A stretch of 64,000 nucleotides of DNA from Nephrocerus scutellatus. Taxonomy: Eukaryota > Arthropoda > Insecta > Diptera > Pipunculidae. Location: positions 19,021,462 through 19,085,461 of the forward strand of contig OX352763.1 of NCBI GenBank assembly GCA_947095585.1, read 5' to 3'. Within the stretch, counting starts at the first letter, position 1; every line of letters begins with the position of its first letter. Under the pieces are notes generated by a model, which ran no database searches, was not told where the DNA came from, and saw only the letters and a list, made by a program, of their open reading frames with translations. A program made the position numbers and the translations under genes. Of the stretch, positions 1-11,949 are shown piece after piece.

Positions 1-845
1 AAGTTATTCTACTGAGGTTAAGTATCTAGGAGATATTCTAAACGGCTAGGCTGAAATGTCCATATAAAATCGTTTACAAAGCGTTCTGCAATTTCATAGT
101 AGTCCTGCAGATGACTGCACGACAAAACACGGGATCATTGACTAAAAATTATTTACTGGTTCGCTAGAACTATCATAATTATTATTGCCTGGAGAAGGTT
201 ATTGCAAATACTACGATAATTAAACTTCAAAGATATGTTTCTCTTGGAATTACGGGAGGTAAGCGCATAACCCAACAACTGTCATAGAAGCAATTATTGG
301 GCTAGCACTTTCACATCTTTTAAAAGGAAAAGGCTGTTACATGTGCACTCAATCATTCTCTAGCAAATATGTACAAGCCAGGTGATTATGTAGGTCACCA
401 AAAAATGTTGTACTCATTTGGGACCTGGTTTCGTACTATGACAGATCAAAGATGGAGTCTGTAGTGTATGCTGGTGTCTTTGGACCAAAGTTTCAATACC
501 AGTATAAAAATAATCGAGCGCCTTACAGGATAAAATCCACGCAATCGAGGTGTGGGACAGAATTAACTGCAATAAGCTATCAAAACCTCTTCAATAATTA
601 TTTTTGCAGACATTCAAGTGGCTCTGGAAACTCTAAGGTCCCACCAGGTGGACTCAAGGCTAGTCAGATGCTGCTTTGACGACCAGTAATCCTGACGAAG
701 CGCTACAAGATCAAACTAGACAGGGTTCCAGACCTCAAAAGGAGGATTGCTAGCAACGAAACTGCTGATAAACTAGCAAGTGTTGATTCAGCAACTACCT
801 ATCAGGGCCCGGAATCGTTCCGTGATGTCAATTGGACTACTGCGA
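1..845 (+). mobile_element. I/Loa-like LINE relic: end of reverse transcriptase plus RNase H
   Basis: Decayed non-LTR retrotransposon entering from the left edge. Broken frames show the post-catalytic RT motif KYLG near the left edge, then a thumb-like stretch (KLQRYVSLGITGGKR, about 225-275) that aligns with the conserved LxxLxITGAMRTTP block of I and R1 clade elements. RNase H follows: TDRSKMES near 440-460, where TDGSK is expected with its catalytic Asp, and NETADKLA near 755-780. Many stops and frame changes. RT followed by RNase H points to the I group; the exact clade is inference. Confidence 0.55.
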
Positions 846-1200
846 CAGCAAAAATTAGCTTTTTTTTTTATAATGTACGCACGCTCAAGTGAATTGAACT
901 CTAATAATGAGCATAGCGTGCGTGTTTGGAAATTAAGGAGAGGAAAATATGATATGTCTATTCACATGTAGTTATGCATTTTAAATGACTGGAAATCATA
1001 CAAATGCGGAACTACAGAGTCGGAAAATTCATTCCACAAAATTATTAAGCGGCTATAGAAGGAATCTTTGAATTGAATGATGCGTGCGAACATAGGTCGA
1101 ATGGTACCCATTAAGCTCGAGTTGAGGCACTGGTATTGCGGTTAGGTTGGAGAATGAGCAGAATTAATCTGGATATTTCTTTTGAACACCGCTTTTTAAA
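846..1200 (-). mobile_element. Jockey-like LINE 3' end fragment
   Basis: Matches, in the same orientation, the Jockey-like 3' end at 8405-8735: shared blocks around the poly-T start, the 'ggagaggaaaatat' block near 940, and 'cttttgaacaccgctt' near 1170. Heavily mutated with no usable frame. It abuts the I-like relic directly, so one element probably landed in or next to the other. Confidence 0.5.
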
Positions 1201-1817
1201 AAGACATTTTTGTCAATCCCATTGGAAGAGTACCGCAGAGCTTAAACAATTTTAAACCCTAGTGAAGTCATATTCATGTAAAGAATTCCTTGCCTTGAGT
1301 AAGAAATGTTTAAGAATGCTAGTGTGGGCTTTCTTAACGAGAGGCCTGGGATATCCTCTTATCAAACTGAATCTGCCTTTGGTAATATTATGTAGGCTCT
1401 GTCTGAAGATGTAGGAAAGTAGTCGCCTATAAATATCCATACCATCCTTGGTCAGTATATCAATTGCGGGCATTTCCGCAACGACAAAAACTGCGCCATT
1501 AAGGATTTTTTTTTAAATATCGCACGCTTCAACTCTTATAATTCCTACGCACAACGTGGGCTTGGAAATATTTGGTTAGAAGAAAGAAAACAAGTGCTGT
1601 GGTGGGTGGAGTTGAGTTCACAACAGTGCCACTCACAAACTAGAATCTTGTCCTCATTTACCAACATTGATGGCACTACGTCCAGATTACTGCATACACT
1701 AATTCAACTGTACACCTAAATACATCAGTATACGGTAATTCTATATCACATGTACAGCATCGTATCATCTGTACTTGTAATCTAGATGACCAGTGCGGTA
1801 AAAAAAAAATTATGCGT
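1201..1817. other. No recognised gene
   Basis: A 73-codon minus-strand open stretch (1252-1473) has no recognisable domain, start context or partner. Nothing else stands out apart from short A/T runs. Confidence 0.5.
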
Positions 1818-1825
1818 TTTTTGCA

Positions 1826-1893
1826 CGCAACGGGAATCGAACCGCGTGTTTTCCGTGTTCTCCGCCAATGTTTCTGACCACTGCACTACCACA
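1826..1893 (-). repeat. tRNA-like sequence, probable head of a SINE
   Basis: Read on the minus strand, 1878-1891 is TGGTAGTGCAGTGG, close to a pol III A box, and 1833-1843 is GGTTCGATTCC, a perfect B box, 34 nt downstream. The ends do not pair as an acceptor stem, so it is not a functional tRNA. It differs from the other SINE family in this window. A degenerate tRNA pseudogene is the alternative. Confidence 0.6.
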
Positions 1894-1897
1894 TTTA

Positions 1898-3984
1898 TAA
1901 ATAAGCGAATGAACAGATAAGGGAAACAAGGCTGTGCAAAAGATTTCTTCTTTGCACCTCAAGTGTTTAGCATAATTCAACAGTGTTGCGAAAATCCATC
2001 AATAATCAAAAGAGGATTAAAATTACATTTAATTGCTTTGTTAGAAATTTTTTGACTTTTTAAAAAAAATTCCTTTATAGTCAATCCAACATCGAATCTA
2101 TGCCGTTTTTTAACTTAGAAGTAACTCAATGTTTTAAGCATTAGTTTCACATTTTGATAGAATTATTCGAACCATTACACTTTCAACTCTGTAGAGAAGC
2201 ATCTAAATCAGGAAAAAAAGGTCACGAAATACTTCGGCATTCTGGTTCATTTTTATTACAGACAAAAAACCTTAAAAGCCATTGTTATCCATATCACTCG
2301 CAATGTTATAGTTTCCTTTTAGCCCACAGGGTTCACTAAACTATTATCTTACCTCCCACTCGAGAGTCACTTTATCCCTTTTTTCTTTTCGTGAATTTTG
2401 AAGTATTTTTACTCGTATATTTGGCTTTCAGTATGTTATGCAGCAAAAAATGGAGAAATCTCGAAATAGTGTGAAGAGTAACAGATTGTCAGAGTACTAA
2501 ACGAATCCGTTGGTGACATCGAATAAACATTTTAGTCCTATACGAGTTCGTTTGATTTCCCATGTCAGCAAGGTTTAGATATTTGTATCTAAATTTGTAC
2601 AAAAACTAGAAATATTCACAATTTGTTGTTGCGCTTCACTAGAGAAGGATTTCAGAAAGAAACTTGCAGCCTAAAATTCCACCAAAAAAAGGTCGTCAAC
2701 AGCCTGTCATGATATCTAACGCTGAATTTTCTGCCATATTTTCCTGTCGGTCAGTGCCATAAGTGTAGTAGTGGAATATATTTTCTCATCTTAATGCACT
2801 TAAAAAACTGAAGTACTCCTATGTACTAGAAAGTTAATTAAAATATTAATATACATTAAGAAATATTAATATTCTGTACAAAATGTACCTCATCAAATGG
2901 CTGAAATAATTAATATCAGTTTTATAAATACCAAATACGCTAAACCAATCATTCGTATAGAGTATTTCTTTCAGTTGGGTTTCCTTTTTATTCCGGAACA
3001 CATTGCTCCAAAGTACCGCGGAGTGTATCCGGACAAAACTCAGTGAAAAACCACAACTTCATTTACATATGCCATCAGCACAATGCGATTTTGTTTCTCC
3101 TACAATTCGGTGAATTTCCCTGAATAAAACTGATGGCCGACAAAATCGCTCAATTGGGAGTTCTAAAAAACAAAACAAAACGGATTTACCGTTTTAATTA
3201 AATTTCTACCACCGCGAGGAACATGATGCACTGCATTATTTGTTTTGCCAAAAGGTAAACAATTCAATAGAAGGCCAGCTTCAATGCTGGTGCAGTATCG
3301 TCGAAGAAACGTTCTCCTTTTTGCTAATTGGAAAACTGTTTTTTTTTTTTCGGAAACTCAATCTCTGTGTTTTAGGATTAACTCATCAATAGTTTTCAGT
3401 ATGCAAATATCAGAGGTCCTAAATTATGGAAAAGTGTGAGTTATTTTTGAAATTGAACCATTTCAATTGTGCTGAAGCAAGCAGTGTGTATTGTGATATT
3501 CGTTATTAAGTTTTTGATAAGAATGTAGTCTAACCAAAGAACCTGTAGCAACTGATGGTGTATAATTTATAAAGAAACTTGTTAAAACTGGCTCCTCATC
3601 CAATATCCCCAAGCGGAATAACTGGAGCAATTATTTGCGCGAAAACATCAGCTTGTAACAGAACTTAACAACGAGCTGTGACCAGCCCCACTTCAACTGG
3701 CCATCTTTTACAATAAAGATCCAAATTACTTAAGATTCAAAACGAAATGATAATACCCTTTTCACACGCCCATAGACGAAAGTGACTTTTTCATACAGTA
3801 TAACCTAGGTTCGAAAGTAGCCTTTACACACTCTAGTGATTTAACATATAAAATTCTTTTGTTATTTACCGCAGTCACAGCGAACACAAATTCCCAGAGT
3901 AATTTTGCATTGTTAACGATCATGTAACGCTAGTCCTTTCAAAGTAAGTTTGGCGCAAGGCGAATAAGCTCGCCCGTAAAAAAT
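1898..3984. other. Intergenic AT-rich DNA, no recognised gene
   Basis: Only short open stretches, such as 2154-2339 and 3245-3439, without recognisable domains or codon bias. No RNA gene seen. Confidence 0.5.
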
Positions 3985-5465
3985 TATTATTACGGAACCC
4001 AAAACCAGCCTCGGATACGACCTGATACGAACGACGACGGCTACGGCAACGAAAACGGCTAAACGATTTAAACATTTTCTCATGGAACGTACGCTCACTG
4101 TATAAAGGCCCCGGGATCTGATGGGATCCCAGCGGAACTGATAAAAATAGGAGGCCCAACATTACACCAAGCAATTCATGAATTAATAGTGCAAGTATGG
4201 GAGGAAGAAGCGATGCCAGAATACTGGCGAAGAGGCATCCTGTGCCCCATATATAAGAAAGAAGATATCACAAAATGCAGCAATTATCGTGGTAAAACGT
4301 TGATGAGTATCACGTATAAGATTTTCTCCCCTATCCTTCAAGGGGACGCTAAAGTCATCATTGGTCTATACCAGTGTGGCTTCATTCCAGGCAAATCAAC
4401 AACTGATTTACACCCTTAGGCAGGTGATGGAAAAATGTCTAGAGTTTTAAAACTCACTACACCATATTTGTATAGACTTTAAAGCCGACTATGGCCAGAG
4501 TAGAACTTGAGTAGCCATGAGAGAATTCGGCATCCCAAATAAACTAACACGACTATGTAGGTTGACCATGACCAATGTTATAAGCCGAATAAAAATATCC
4601 GGATCGCTATTAAGCCCATTCAACATTATTAACAGGCTCTGACAAGGCGATGGACTGGCCTGCGTCCTCTTCAACCTGGCGTGATCCGAGACTCTGACGA
4701 AACGGCGAGAGGAACAATCCTCTATAAGTCCATTCAGATACTGGCTTACGCAGATGATATTAACATTGTTGGTAGAGGCCCAAGAGCTGTACATGAAGCT
4801 TTCATCCAGATCGAGCAGGCGGCATGAAATCTGGGGCTGTACATAAATGAGAACAAAACAAAGTACACGGTGGCCATGTCTGCGACTAGTAGATCCAACA
4901 TTGGTCATTGGCAAATAAAATAGTGGAGCGCGAATTTGATGTAGTGCAATCCTTTAACTATCTCGGGTGAACTGTAGTATCATATATATAGATATCAACA
5001 TGGAACCAAAAATACGCGCACGGTTGCTTAAAGCCGACAAAGCCTCCTATAGTCTGTCAAGACTCTTCAAATCCAGGAACTTAACCATAGCATCCAAGCT
5101 GCTGGTATATAAGACAATGGTCATACCAGTACTTTCATATGGATCCGAGACTTGGGTGCTTGGCAAAAAGCATTCTGACCTCTTAGCCGCGTTCGAGGGA
5201 AAAGTCTTACGGAGAATTGTTGGCCCCGTATGTGATGAAGGACTATTCCGGAGATTCTATAATGATGAGATCTACAAGCGTTACGGCGATGTCGACATCG
5301 TGAAGAGAATTAAGCTCGGTAGTCTCCGGTGGACAGGACTACTAGCTCGCATACGTGAAGAGGATCCTGCTCGGAAAGTCCTTTGCGGTAGGATTTATGT
5401 CACATGACAGCGAGGCCGGCCAAGCCTACGCTGGACGGATGGCGTAGACTCAAGTCAAGTTAAAA
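3985..5465 (+). mobile_element. RTE-like LINE relic (endonuclease start joined to reverse transcriptase)
   Basis: An endonuclease start motif (FSWNVRSLYKG near 4073-4110) runs straight into RT motif APGSDGIPAEL near 4105-4140, so most of the endonuclease is deleted. RT blocks follow: CPIYKKEDITKCSNYRG (about 4237-4290), GFIPGKST (about 4378-4400), then the catalytic box AYADDINIVG near 4745-4775. The carboxy half (4990-5450) is well kept: GSETWVL, FEGKVLRRIVGP, and the C-terminal RGRPSLRW motif near 5412-5435. Stops and frameshifts break it at several points, including just after GRIYVT. The RTE assignment rests on the GRPxLRW tail and related 3' ends at 26.9 and 64.0 kb. Confidence 0.75.
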
Positions 5466-6405
5466 ACTTAACGTGTAGAAAGTTAAGACATCTCGACTGT
5501 ATAAGTAGATGTTCCTAAATAATCGCTACAATTTGCTTAGAGATAACTGTTGAATTTAACCCAAAAAAATCCGATAATGGGAAGAAACGTGCGCTTATGC
5601 ATTTTTCATCCTGACAACTGAAAGTTTTCCTCCTTGTTATGACTGGAAACAGCTGTAGTCCTGCGATGAGAAGGACATATCCTCGCGGCAGCCTTAGGCT
5701 ATCATCAAACTGGAAATTGTACAACTGTACATTGCGCATGCACTGGAAATTCATTCAAAATAATTCTGCATTGAATCCTGCACTCAGTATTCTCTGTTGA
5801 CATTTTTCCGTCTGTTGTCCTGCTAGTCGGTCTAGTTGTGTCTGTCTGTCTGTCTGACTCGGCTGTGTTCCGTGCTGATATTTCGTTGTTTTCTGCCAAA
5901 TCCTGTCAGTTGATTTTTAATCGAGCCGGCGAATAGTTATACTCTCGGAATATACCGATTCAGCATATACAATCCTTTTCAATAATTCTCTGTGAAAATC
6001 CTTACTGCAATTTACGAGTGACTACAGTACGAGCGAGAGTCAGCGTCTGTCTATGAATATTTCAGTACAAGGATTGTTGAATAATTCGTTGACGACCATT
6101 GTATAAATACATGGATTATATCCAAGTGGTTTCTCGGGAATCATACAATTGCAACAGCAAAAACTAATAAATTTTTCATCGCTTTTGGGATTTTGGATTT
6201 CCGGCGTGCAGCAATCGGCGGGCGCCACCTGACGTTGACACCAAGACCGGTCACTGGTTGTAAGGGTTGCGAACGCTCAACGGGTTTTCGCCACATTTCG
6301 CATTTGCAAATCGGATAAAGTTGGTTTGATTTTGTTATTGTTGTTGTTGCTGTTTTGGTGTTTTTGGTTTTCATCGATTGCGTTGTGTCCAGTGTGAAAT
6401 GGACA
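5466..6405 (+). promoter_or_regulatory. 5' flank and probable leader of the long secreted-protein gene
   Basis: Sequence upstream of the first coding exon, with a CTGT-rich stretch near 5835-5860 and GTT repeats near 6336-6356. No promoter element can be fixed with confidence and the transcription start is unknown. Minus-strand open stretches here (5515-5899, 6040-6416) look like chance shadows. A short segment near 6225-6262 resembles the 3' end seen at 27.11 kb, too weakly to call. Confidence 0.4.
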
Positions 6406-6413
6406 ATGTGTGA
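6399..6413 (+). promoter_or_regulatory. Short upstream ORF overlapping the start codon
   Basis: An ATG at 6399 opens a four-codon frame (M-D-N-V, stop TGA 6411-6413) that overlaps, out of frame, the predicted start ATG at 6406. Its context (GAAATGG) is at least as good as that of the main start (ACAATGT), so it could lower translation or favour reinitiation. No further evidence of use. Confidence 0.4.
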
Positions 6414-6544
6414 CACCAGGACATGGGTGTTTAATCTTCTTATTGCCTTAATAATCTACCATGTCCGGAATTTCGGACAATGTCATGCTGTTTCGGCTGT
6501 GGAGTCAATCGACGCACTTGAATTCGATGGCGAAGAGGAAGAAG
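6406..6544 (+). CDS. Exon 1: signal peptide and acidic linker of the secreted protein
   Basis: Codes for residues 1-46 plus one base of codon 47. The ATG at 6406 is chosen because the upstream part of the open frame has no other ATG. A charged start (MCDTRTW) is followed by hydrophobic core LLIALIIYHV and a polar stretch ending QCHAVSA, a typical secretory signal with probable cleavage near residues 28-31. The mature start is acidic (EFDGEEEEG). The donor is GAAG|GTATGT; reading past it meets a stop within two codons, so the exon must be spliced. Confidence 0.75.
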
Positions 6545-7479
6545 GTATGTGATGTTTTTTTTGTGTGTGATAAATTTTATCTCGATTTTCCTCTGTAGTC
6601 GAATGAATGGATGAGCATTAAATTACCATACACGATCAATTTAATTTAAAGTTGATATGTGCTTTTACAATATGACATCGAATGAATTTAAATAAATGAA
6701 TAACATCACAGTTGTGCTTATGCTTTGGTTTCGATTGTTTGTTTTTATTATGAAAATAAAAATATTCTGTCATCTGTAATAAGATATAAAATTTAAATTT
6801 ATAAATTAGGGCTCGTGATTAAAGACCAACTCATGCAATCACTCTCTCGCTACAAGAAGTACAAGTATAGGAGAATCACTTCTTCTTTTTGAGATCCAAA
6901 ACAACAAATTAAGCGATCGGTTTATTAAATAATTTCAGTTCCATCGACCTTAAACGACAATCACAAAAAATTAGTTGCAATTCTAGAAGAATACTGGGTC
7001 TTATGCTAAAAGATGTGCAAGATCTCATGGTCAGAGCTTACAACCAGCTTGAACTCACATATTGATATCGATTCACCAGACTCAGTTTCGTAATAAGTTT
7101 TGACTCGATGGATTTTAGATCGATGTTAAAAGGTCTCCATCTAATTTAATTGCGATTGAAATTTCTGTAAGCTTTAGTAGCAAAAATGTCGTAAAAACAA
7201 AAGTCTTCAAAGTCAGCCGAATAAGGTAGGTAGGTAGAGTGGTGGTCCTCTTTGTCTTAGTAAGGGCCTCAAACAATAGCGCACCAGATTAGCTCAATAA
7301 ATTTTTGGTTAAAGAGCATAAAGAAAGGAAAATCTTGCTTCAGAAATCGCAGTTACCAATGTTTAAGGCAAGAGGATGAAAATCATAGCTTCATATATAA
7401 AAAACCTTACTGTCGGTCTGTATAAAGCAACAAAATTCTTATTTTTTCTTCATTCGTCAAAGCACCGCACCGTCCTTTT

Positions 7480-7770
7480 TAACCACGACCTAGAGAGTTG
7501 AAATTTTGTGATTGTCAATTTTTTATATCTGCGTGTGACGCGTGCTGTGTTTCGCGTGGGTTGGTGGTGGGTTTTTTTTCGACTCCTTTTTAAACATCTT
7601 CCACACGACCTAGAGAGCAACGACCAAATATCGTTTGTTATACTCCACGTGTGTCTTGTTTCGCGTGGGGCGCGTGTGAAGGGTGGACAATTTTTGTTCG
7701 ACTCTTTAAGGTCCTTTTTATCCACCTTTCAACCGACGTAGAGAGCTTAAATTTTGTAAGTATCTAACAC
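7480..7770 (+). repeat. Tandem repeat, unit about 120 bp, roughly 2.5 copies
   Basis: The core CGACCTAGAGAG recurs at 7487 and 7607, with CGACGTAGAGAG at 7735: spacings 120 and 128 bp. Each unit also carries TTTCGCGTGGG-like and GACTC(C)TTT-like blocks. Related units lie in reverse orientation at 60880-61180. Confidence 0.75.
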
Positions 7771-8039
7771 TCAAATAGTATTTTTAATATTTATATTGAG
7801 AGCAGCCATTGAGTTCCCGTTCGAGTGAATCAAAGAATCCTTCTTTTTCATCGACTTGGGAATCCTCTGCCGAAGAACGCTTATAAGATTTATGTTCTTA
7901 AATTTGTCCCGCACGCAAGGGATGTATAACGGTTAAGTTATTGCTTGCAAGACGATAACGGTGGGATTCATTCTTTTGCTGACTAGAAACCCTATTCCGA
8001 AAATATTATGATGATGTGTTGCATGACAGCTTTTTTTAT

Positions 8040-8395
8040 ATTTATTGCCAAGGGAAAACTCCCTGAATGACTTGCGTTACGGCAATAAGGTACAGTACAG
8101 TACATCACTGAGGTATTCACGTTTGTGGCCGGTTTTAATTTATTTTCTCAGAACTCTCCCTGATTCATTAAAAAAAAGCTATACGGAAAACGATCACAAA
8201 ACTAAAACGACGAGTCCAAATGCTTTAATCAATAGATCATGGTCAGAAAAACCCCAAAAAACCTTAACCAAGAAAATACTACAAATAATGGCGTAGGTGA
8301 GCCTTCAAAATTCTGGAAACCTTTATTGTATATTTCTGTCCTTCAGGAACTAGTCATTCTCAACTAGTTTACGTCTTTCTTCAAATCTAACCACT
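8040..8395 (+). repeat. Unclassified dispersed repeat, copy 1
   Basis: About 350 bp resembling 34405-34745 in the same orientation. Shared blocks include 'acggcaataaggt', 'ccctgattcatt', 'tccaaat.ctttaatcaat' and 'tactacaaataat'. No protein homology, terminal repeat or tail visible. Confidence 0.7.
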
Positions 8396-8404
8396 TGATA
8401 CTGG

Positions 8405-9030
8405 ATTTTTTTATAATTAACACACGCTAAGGGGATTTGCACCCTTATAATGCTTAGCTTAGCACAGCGTGTATGTTAGGAAATTAGGGAGAGGAAAATA
8501 TTAGATGTCTATGCACGGGTGTCTTAAATGACTGCAGATCATACAAATCCGGAAACACAGAATCAGGCAATTAATTTCACATTACTATTGTGCGGCTTAG
8601 GAAAGAATCCCTGAATTGGTTAGAATGTCCGAAGATAGGCTTAATGGTGGACCCGTGGGCTGGAGTTGAAACACGGGTATTACGGATGGGTTCGAAAATT
8701 GGTGGGATGAATCTTCTTTTGAACACCGCTTATGAAAAATGCTATAAAACAGTGACAAGCAGGAAACATTCCTACGATGTTCAAGCGATTCGATTGTTTC
8801 CGCGATATTTACGTCACTAATAAGTTTTAAGGCGCCGTTCTGAATTCTGTCTAGTAGATGAAATGTGGTCTTGGCGGTACCTGCCCAGACAATACAGTTG
8901 TAGTCAAGTTAGGGCGAATATACGCCTTGTAAATAGTAGCCAGATCTGAAGGAGTGAAGTACATCGGTAGTACCAAGCCTAACAAACGAAAAAGCCACGC
9001 ACAACTATCGAGTCGATCGGCTTAATTAAG
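8405..9030 (-). mobile_element. Jockey-like LINE relic, C-terminal RT and 3' end
   Basis: Read on the minus strand, broken frames give LGLVLPMYFTPSDLATIYKA and YIRPNL (about 8990-8900), the finger-to-thumb region of Jockey-type RT, then a decayed SVFPDLYDLQSFKTPVHRHL (about 8570-8500), the usual C-terminal box, and an A-rich 3' end at 8405. Other 3' ends of this family are at 846-1200, 27158-27225, 50515-50665 and a scrap at 57835-57890. Confidence 0.75.
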
Positions 9031-9184
9031 CTTCTTAAACTGAAAAGACTCAAAAATCTTGTAAATTCAACTAAAATCAATATGATTCTTGACACCAAAC
9101 ATTGCACTTTTGATTTAAACGAAGTTTGTCAGAAAAAAGAAAATCTATTTTTATCGTCTTCTTCTTTGTAACGACTCCTTCAAC

Positions 9185-9590
9185 TTATGACTTTAATTGG
9201 CCACCTCGTTCGCCGTATTTAACCGCACCAGATTTCTTCCTTTGTGGATAAATGAAAGAATGTGTGTACCCGAATAAGCCAGCTACCATATACTTCGACT
9301 TAAAAATAATATTCGGCAAGAAATTCGAGCCAAAGGTTGCAAGATTTCTGGAGTTATGGGAAATCTTGCGACCATTCGTTTCTTTTGCTGCACAATTGTT
9401 CGTCGGTTTTCAAATTAAAGTTCAACAACTACTTTCCATCGTTGTTCAGTCGTGTAATTTTCCATTTTAAACTTTTCAAGTATTTTTTACTTAAATCTGG
9501 ATAAGATAAAAGATAAAATAAATGAAATAATTTATATTCTATTCAAACCCCTTCGTTTCTTTTGCGACACCCCATACATAAATTCAGTAA
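9185..9590 (+). mobile_element. Tc1/mariner-type transposase C-terminal relic
   Basis: Broken frame with PPRSPYLTAPDFFLCG at 9202-9249, where the family has PPRSPDLxxxDFFLWG; the third catalytic Asp is replaced by Tyr. KECVYPNKPATI follows, matching the family's K..VY.NKP.TI block. Further carboxy sequence is frameshifted. The run ends with 'gcgacacccc' near 9578, possibly the terminal repeat. Confidence 0.65.
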
Positions 9591-10970
9591 CGCACATAAG
9601 AAAGGTTGGTCATTCGATATTCGATAACATGGTGGCACTGCACGCGATATTTGGAGTGTAATCATAATCACAATTTCCAATATCAAACACAACACGATAC
9701 ATAAATGTTATTGCAAGCGACGTTGCGGTAAATGAAATACTTTTGAAGAAGTCAACTTAAGCAGAAAACCATGGGAGATGACAATCTACAAACTACAACC
9801 ACAACGTCCTTACCCAGCATCACCAACAAACTGCAAGAGTGCGCACTCGGTCGCTCAATATATCAACTTAATTATCCCTAAAATCCCCATTTTGATTTAC
9901 ATTGAGATTTACATTTATGACAAAGCCAAGCACAGTTATATCTCCAAGCGGAATAATCCTTCTTTAAACCAGTAAACCATCCGCTCAATATCCTCGCAGC
10001 TGTAACCCTTTGGAATGCAGTTGCTTGAATTCTTCGACCAATGACACCGTCGGCTTACCGTCTGTACGACATCCGAGTTCTTCTGCCTTGGGCAACGCTC
10101 TAAAATCATCGCATCCTGGCAGTCAACGCAGCGATTCAAAACGGAAAAAAGGAGTTTTTTGTTGTTGGTGTTTTTTTTAAATGCCCCGCTATTACCAGTG
10201 TTCTATTGTCATTGCAGGAATTTTAGCATTTTTCCTTCGGTTTGGGGAGAACTTTAAAACGATTGGAATGTCGACTACGACGACGGCTCTGACGTTGCCG
10301 GTAGCATTCCTCTTTTAGTGCAGCAGTTTTCGATAGGAAACTTTTTGAATAATTTCTTCCGTTTCTTTCATAAGCCCTTGAAGCAGCACCAACTGCATTC
10401 TATGAGATTTATATTCAGGAGAAACAATTTCAGGAAGCGAAATGTTTTCCTCTCTATTCTTCTATTCGGTTTTTTTTTTCAACTCATTACTGATGTGCCT
10501 CATTTCTTGTGTAAACTCTAAAAAAGAGCTGCAGTGACCTCAGACCCTTTTTCGCTAAGTATCCTTTTTTTGTTGTTGTAAAAAGAAATGTAATTGCGTC
10601 CGTTTTTTTTACAACAAACAAGCACCTAGAAATTTTCTTCTGCAGTATGAAGGGATATTTCTGTAAAAAATTACACAACAATTAGGAAACATTTGCACTG
10701 AATGTTTTAATTTTGTACCAGTGAAGTAAAAAAACATTTAAATTGTCATTGTCATTCAGTTCGTGCACTGCAAGTGCACTTAAGTTATTGTGTTCAGCAA
10801 AAAATGGCTAAAGCTGATTACAACAGAAGAGCAACTTGCAGGTCTTTTTAGGTAATTGTGCTGTTTTGTCTATCACTTTAACACTACATTTTAGGGTATT
10901 GAACTGTAAATTCCGCGCATGACTCTCCTGCTTTTGCTGAGCATTCAGTCTTGGATTGTTTTTAATGAAA
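9591..10970. other. Intronic DNA, no recognised gene
   Basis: A minus-strand open stretch at 9936-10139 (67 codons) is Cys-rich at its start (NRCVDCQDAM) but carries no recognised finger. Neighbouring minus-strand reading near 10180-10330 is basic. It could be a retroelement gag scrap; I could not support this. Confidence 0.35.
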
Positions 10971-10974
10971 ACTA

Positions 10975-11430
10975 GCGGAAATACCCGGCGTTTCCCGGCT
11001 GCCCTATCCCACTGACCACCCGCACACTGACCTCTAGCCCACTGATCTCCAGCCCACTGACCTCCTGCAAACTAACCCCACGCCCACTGACCACCCACCC
11101 GCTTACCACGCACGCACTGACCCCCCCCCCCCCCCCAATAACCCGTCACCATACCAATTGACCACATCAACTACACAGAAAACTATAGAATCGACACTTA
11201 TATCACCTAATATTCGAATCGTGAGTTATGGTCGCGAATTGATACAAAAATCTCTTGAAAAAAGCGCGAATTTTTCAATCTTCCTGTCAACTTTTCCAAG
11301 TTTTCTTTCTGTATAAACCTTACTTGGACTATGACAAACATTTTAAAATAAAAACGAGCCAATTCGGTCCAGCCGTTCTCACGTGATGCACTTACCAGCT
11401 GTTCACTTCATTTTTATTTATAAAGATTTT
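10975..11430 (+). repeat. Unclassified element with a ~12-bp internal array
   Basis: Opens with 'acccggcgtttcccggc' near 10982, then a degenerate array of CCCACTGACCTC-like units (about 11010-11120) ending in a 16-base C run (11121-11136). About 270 bp of unique sequence follows, ending in 'ttcggtccagccgttctcac' near 11363-11382 and an A/T-rich tail. The layout suggests a non-autonomous mobile element. Confidence 0.55.
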
Positions 11431-11502
11431 GTCTAGAAATAGTTCCAGCTTTGGGTGATATCTCATTTCAGAGATTTCTGTATATCGTACAGCTTTGGTA
11501 TA

Positions 11503-11786
11503 AAATAATATAACAATATTCGGCGCGACAGACCATTGCGGTCCAAGGCCTAGATTCTCCCAACCATTTGTGCTGAGCATGTATATTTTTGCACACAAAT
11601 GGAGGGGATCTACAATTTAATGCCGGAACCAAGCGGCGAATTGAGAAGCGTTCCGTGACAAGTTATTACTGTCGGACGTTTGTCAGACTTTCGCGAGAGG
11701 TGGGACACCGTGAAAAATACTTTTTGTGTTACTGGGACTCGAACCACGAACCTCCTGATCAGAAGCCATGCTCTTATCTTGCAGGG
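11503..11786 (-). mobile_element. tRNA-derived SINE, copy A
   Basis: Aligns with five other copies in this window. On the minus strand the tRNA-like head is at the right (B box GGTTCGAGTCCC near 11746) and the tail at the left is AATATT followed by an A/T run. Near full length, about 280 bp. The body blocks 'ccattgcggtccaaggcct' and 'ccgtgacaagttattact' are shared. Confidence 0.8.
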
Positions 11787-11860
11787 TGGGTTAGGTTAGA
11801 TTAAGGTGGCTGTCAGTGAAACCGACACGTTTCAAGACATTCATTATTATCCCATCACTA
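11787..11860 (-). mobile_element. Short 3' end of an I-like LINE
   Basis: On the minus strand this reads GGTTTCACTGACAGCCACCT then AATCTAACCTAACCC, close to the 3' end of the I-like LINE at 58050-58100 (TCCTGCCGACAATCACC..CCTAACCTAA). Very short, so tentative. Confidence 0.35.
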
Positions 11861-11949
11861 TTGTACTCTAAGCTTGAAATCTAAAATGAGTAGTTGACGA
11901 GAGGTGTGTTTGTTTGTCAAATGGGTAGTTCACCCATTATCAACAAAAT

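Noticed and set aside
1252..1473. 73-codon minus-strand frame beside a LINE relic
   Set aside because: Fairly balanced composition but no motif of any LINE or host family recognised.
6225..6262. Similarity of the gene's leader to an RTE-like 3' end
   Set aside because: About 25 bases match loosely with 27110-27143; could be chance, so no mobile element was called in the leader.
9936..10139. Cys-containing 67-codon minus-strand frame
   Set aside because: The Cys spacing does not fit a zinc finger I know, and no flanking element was found.
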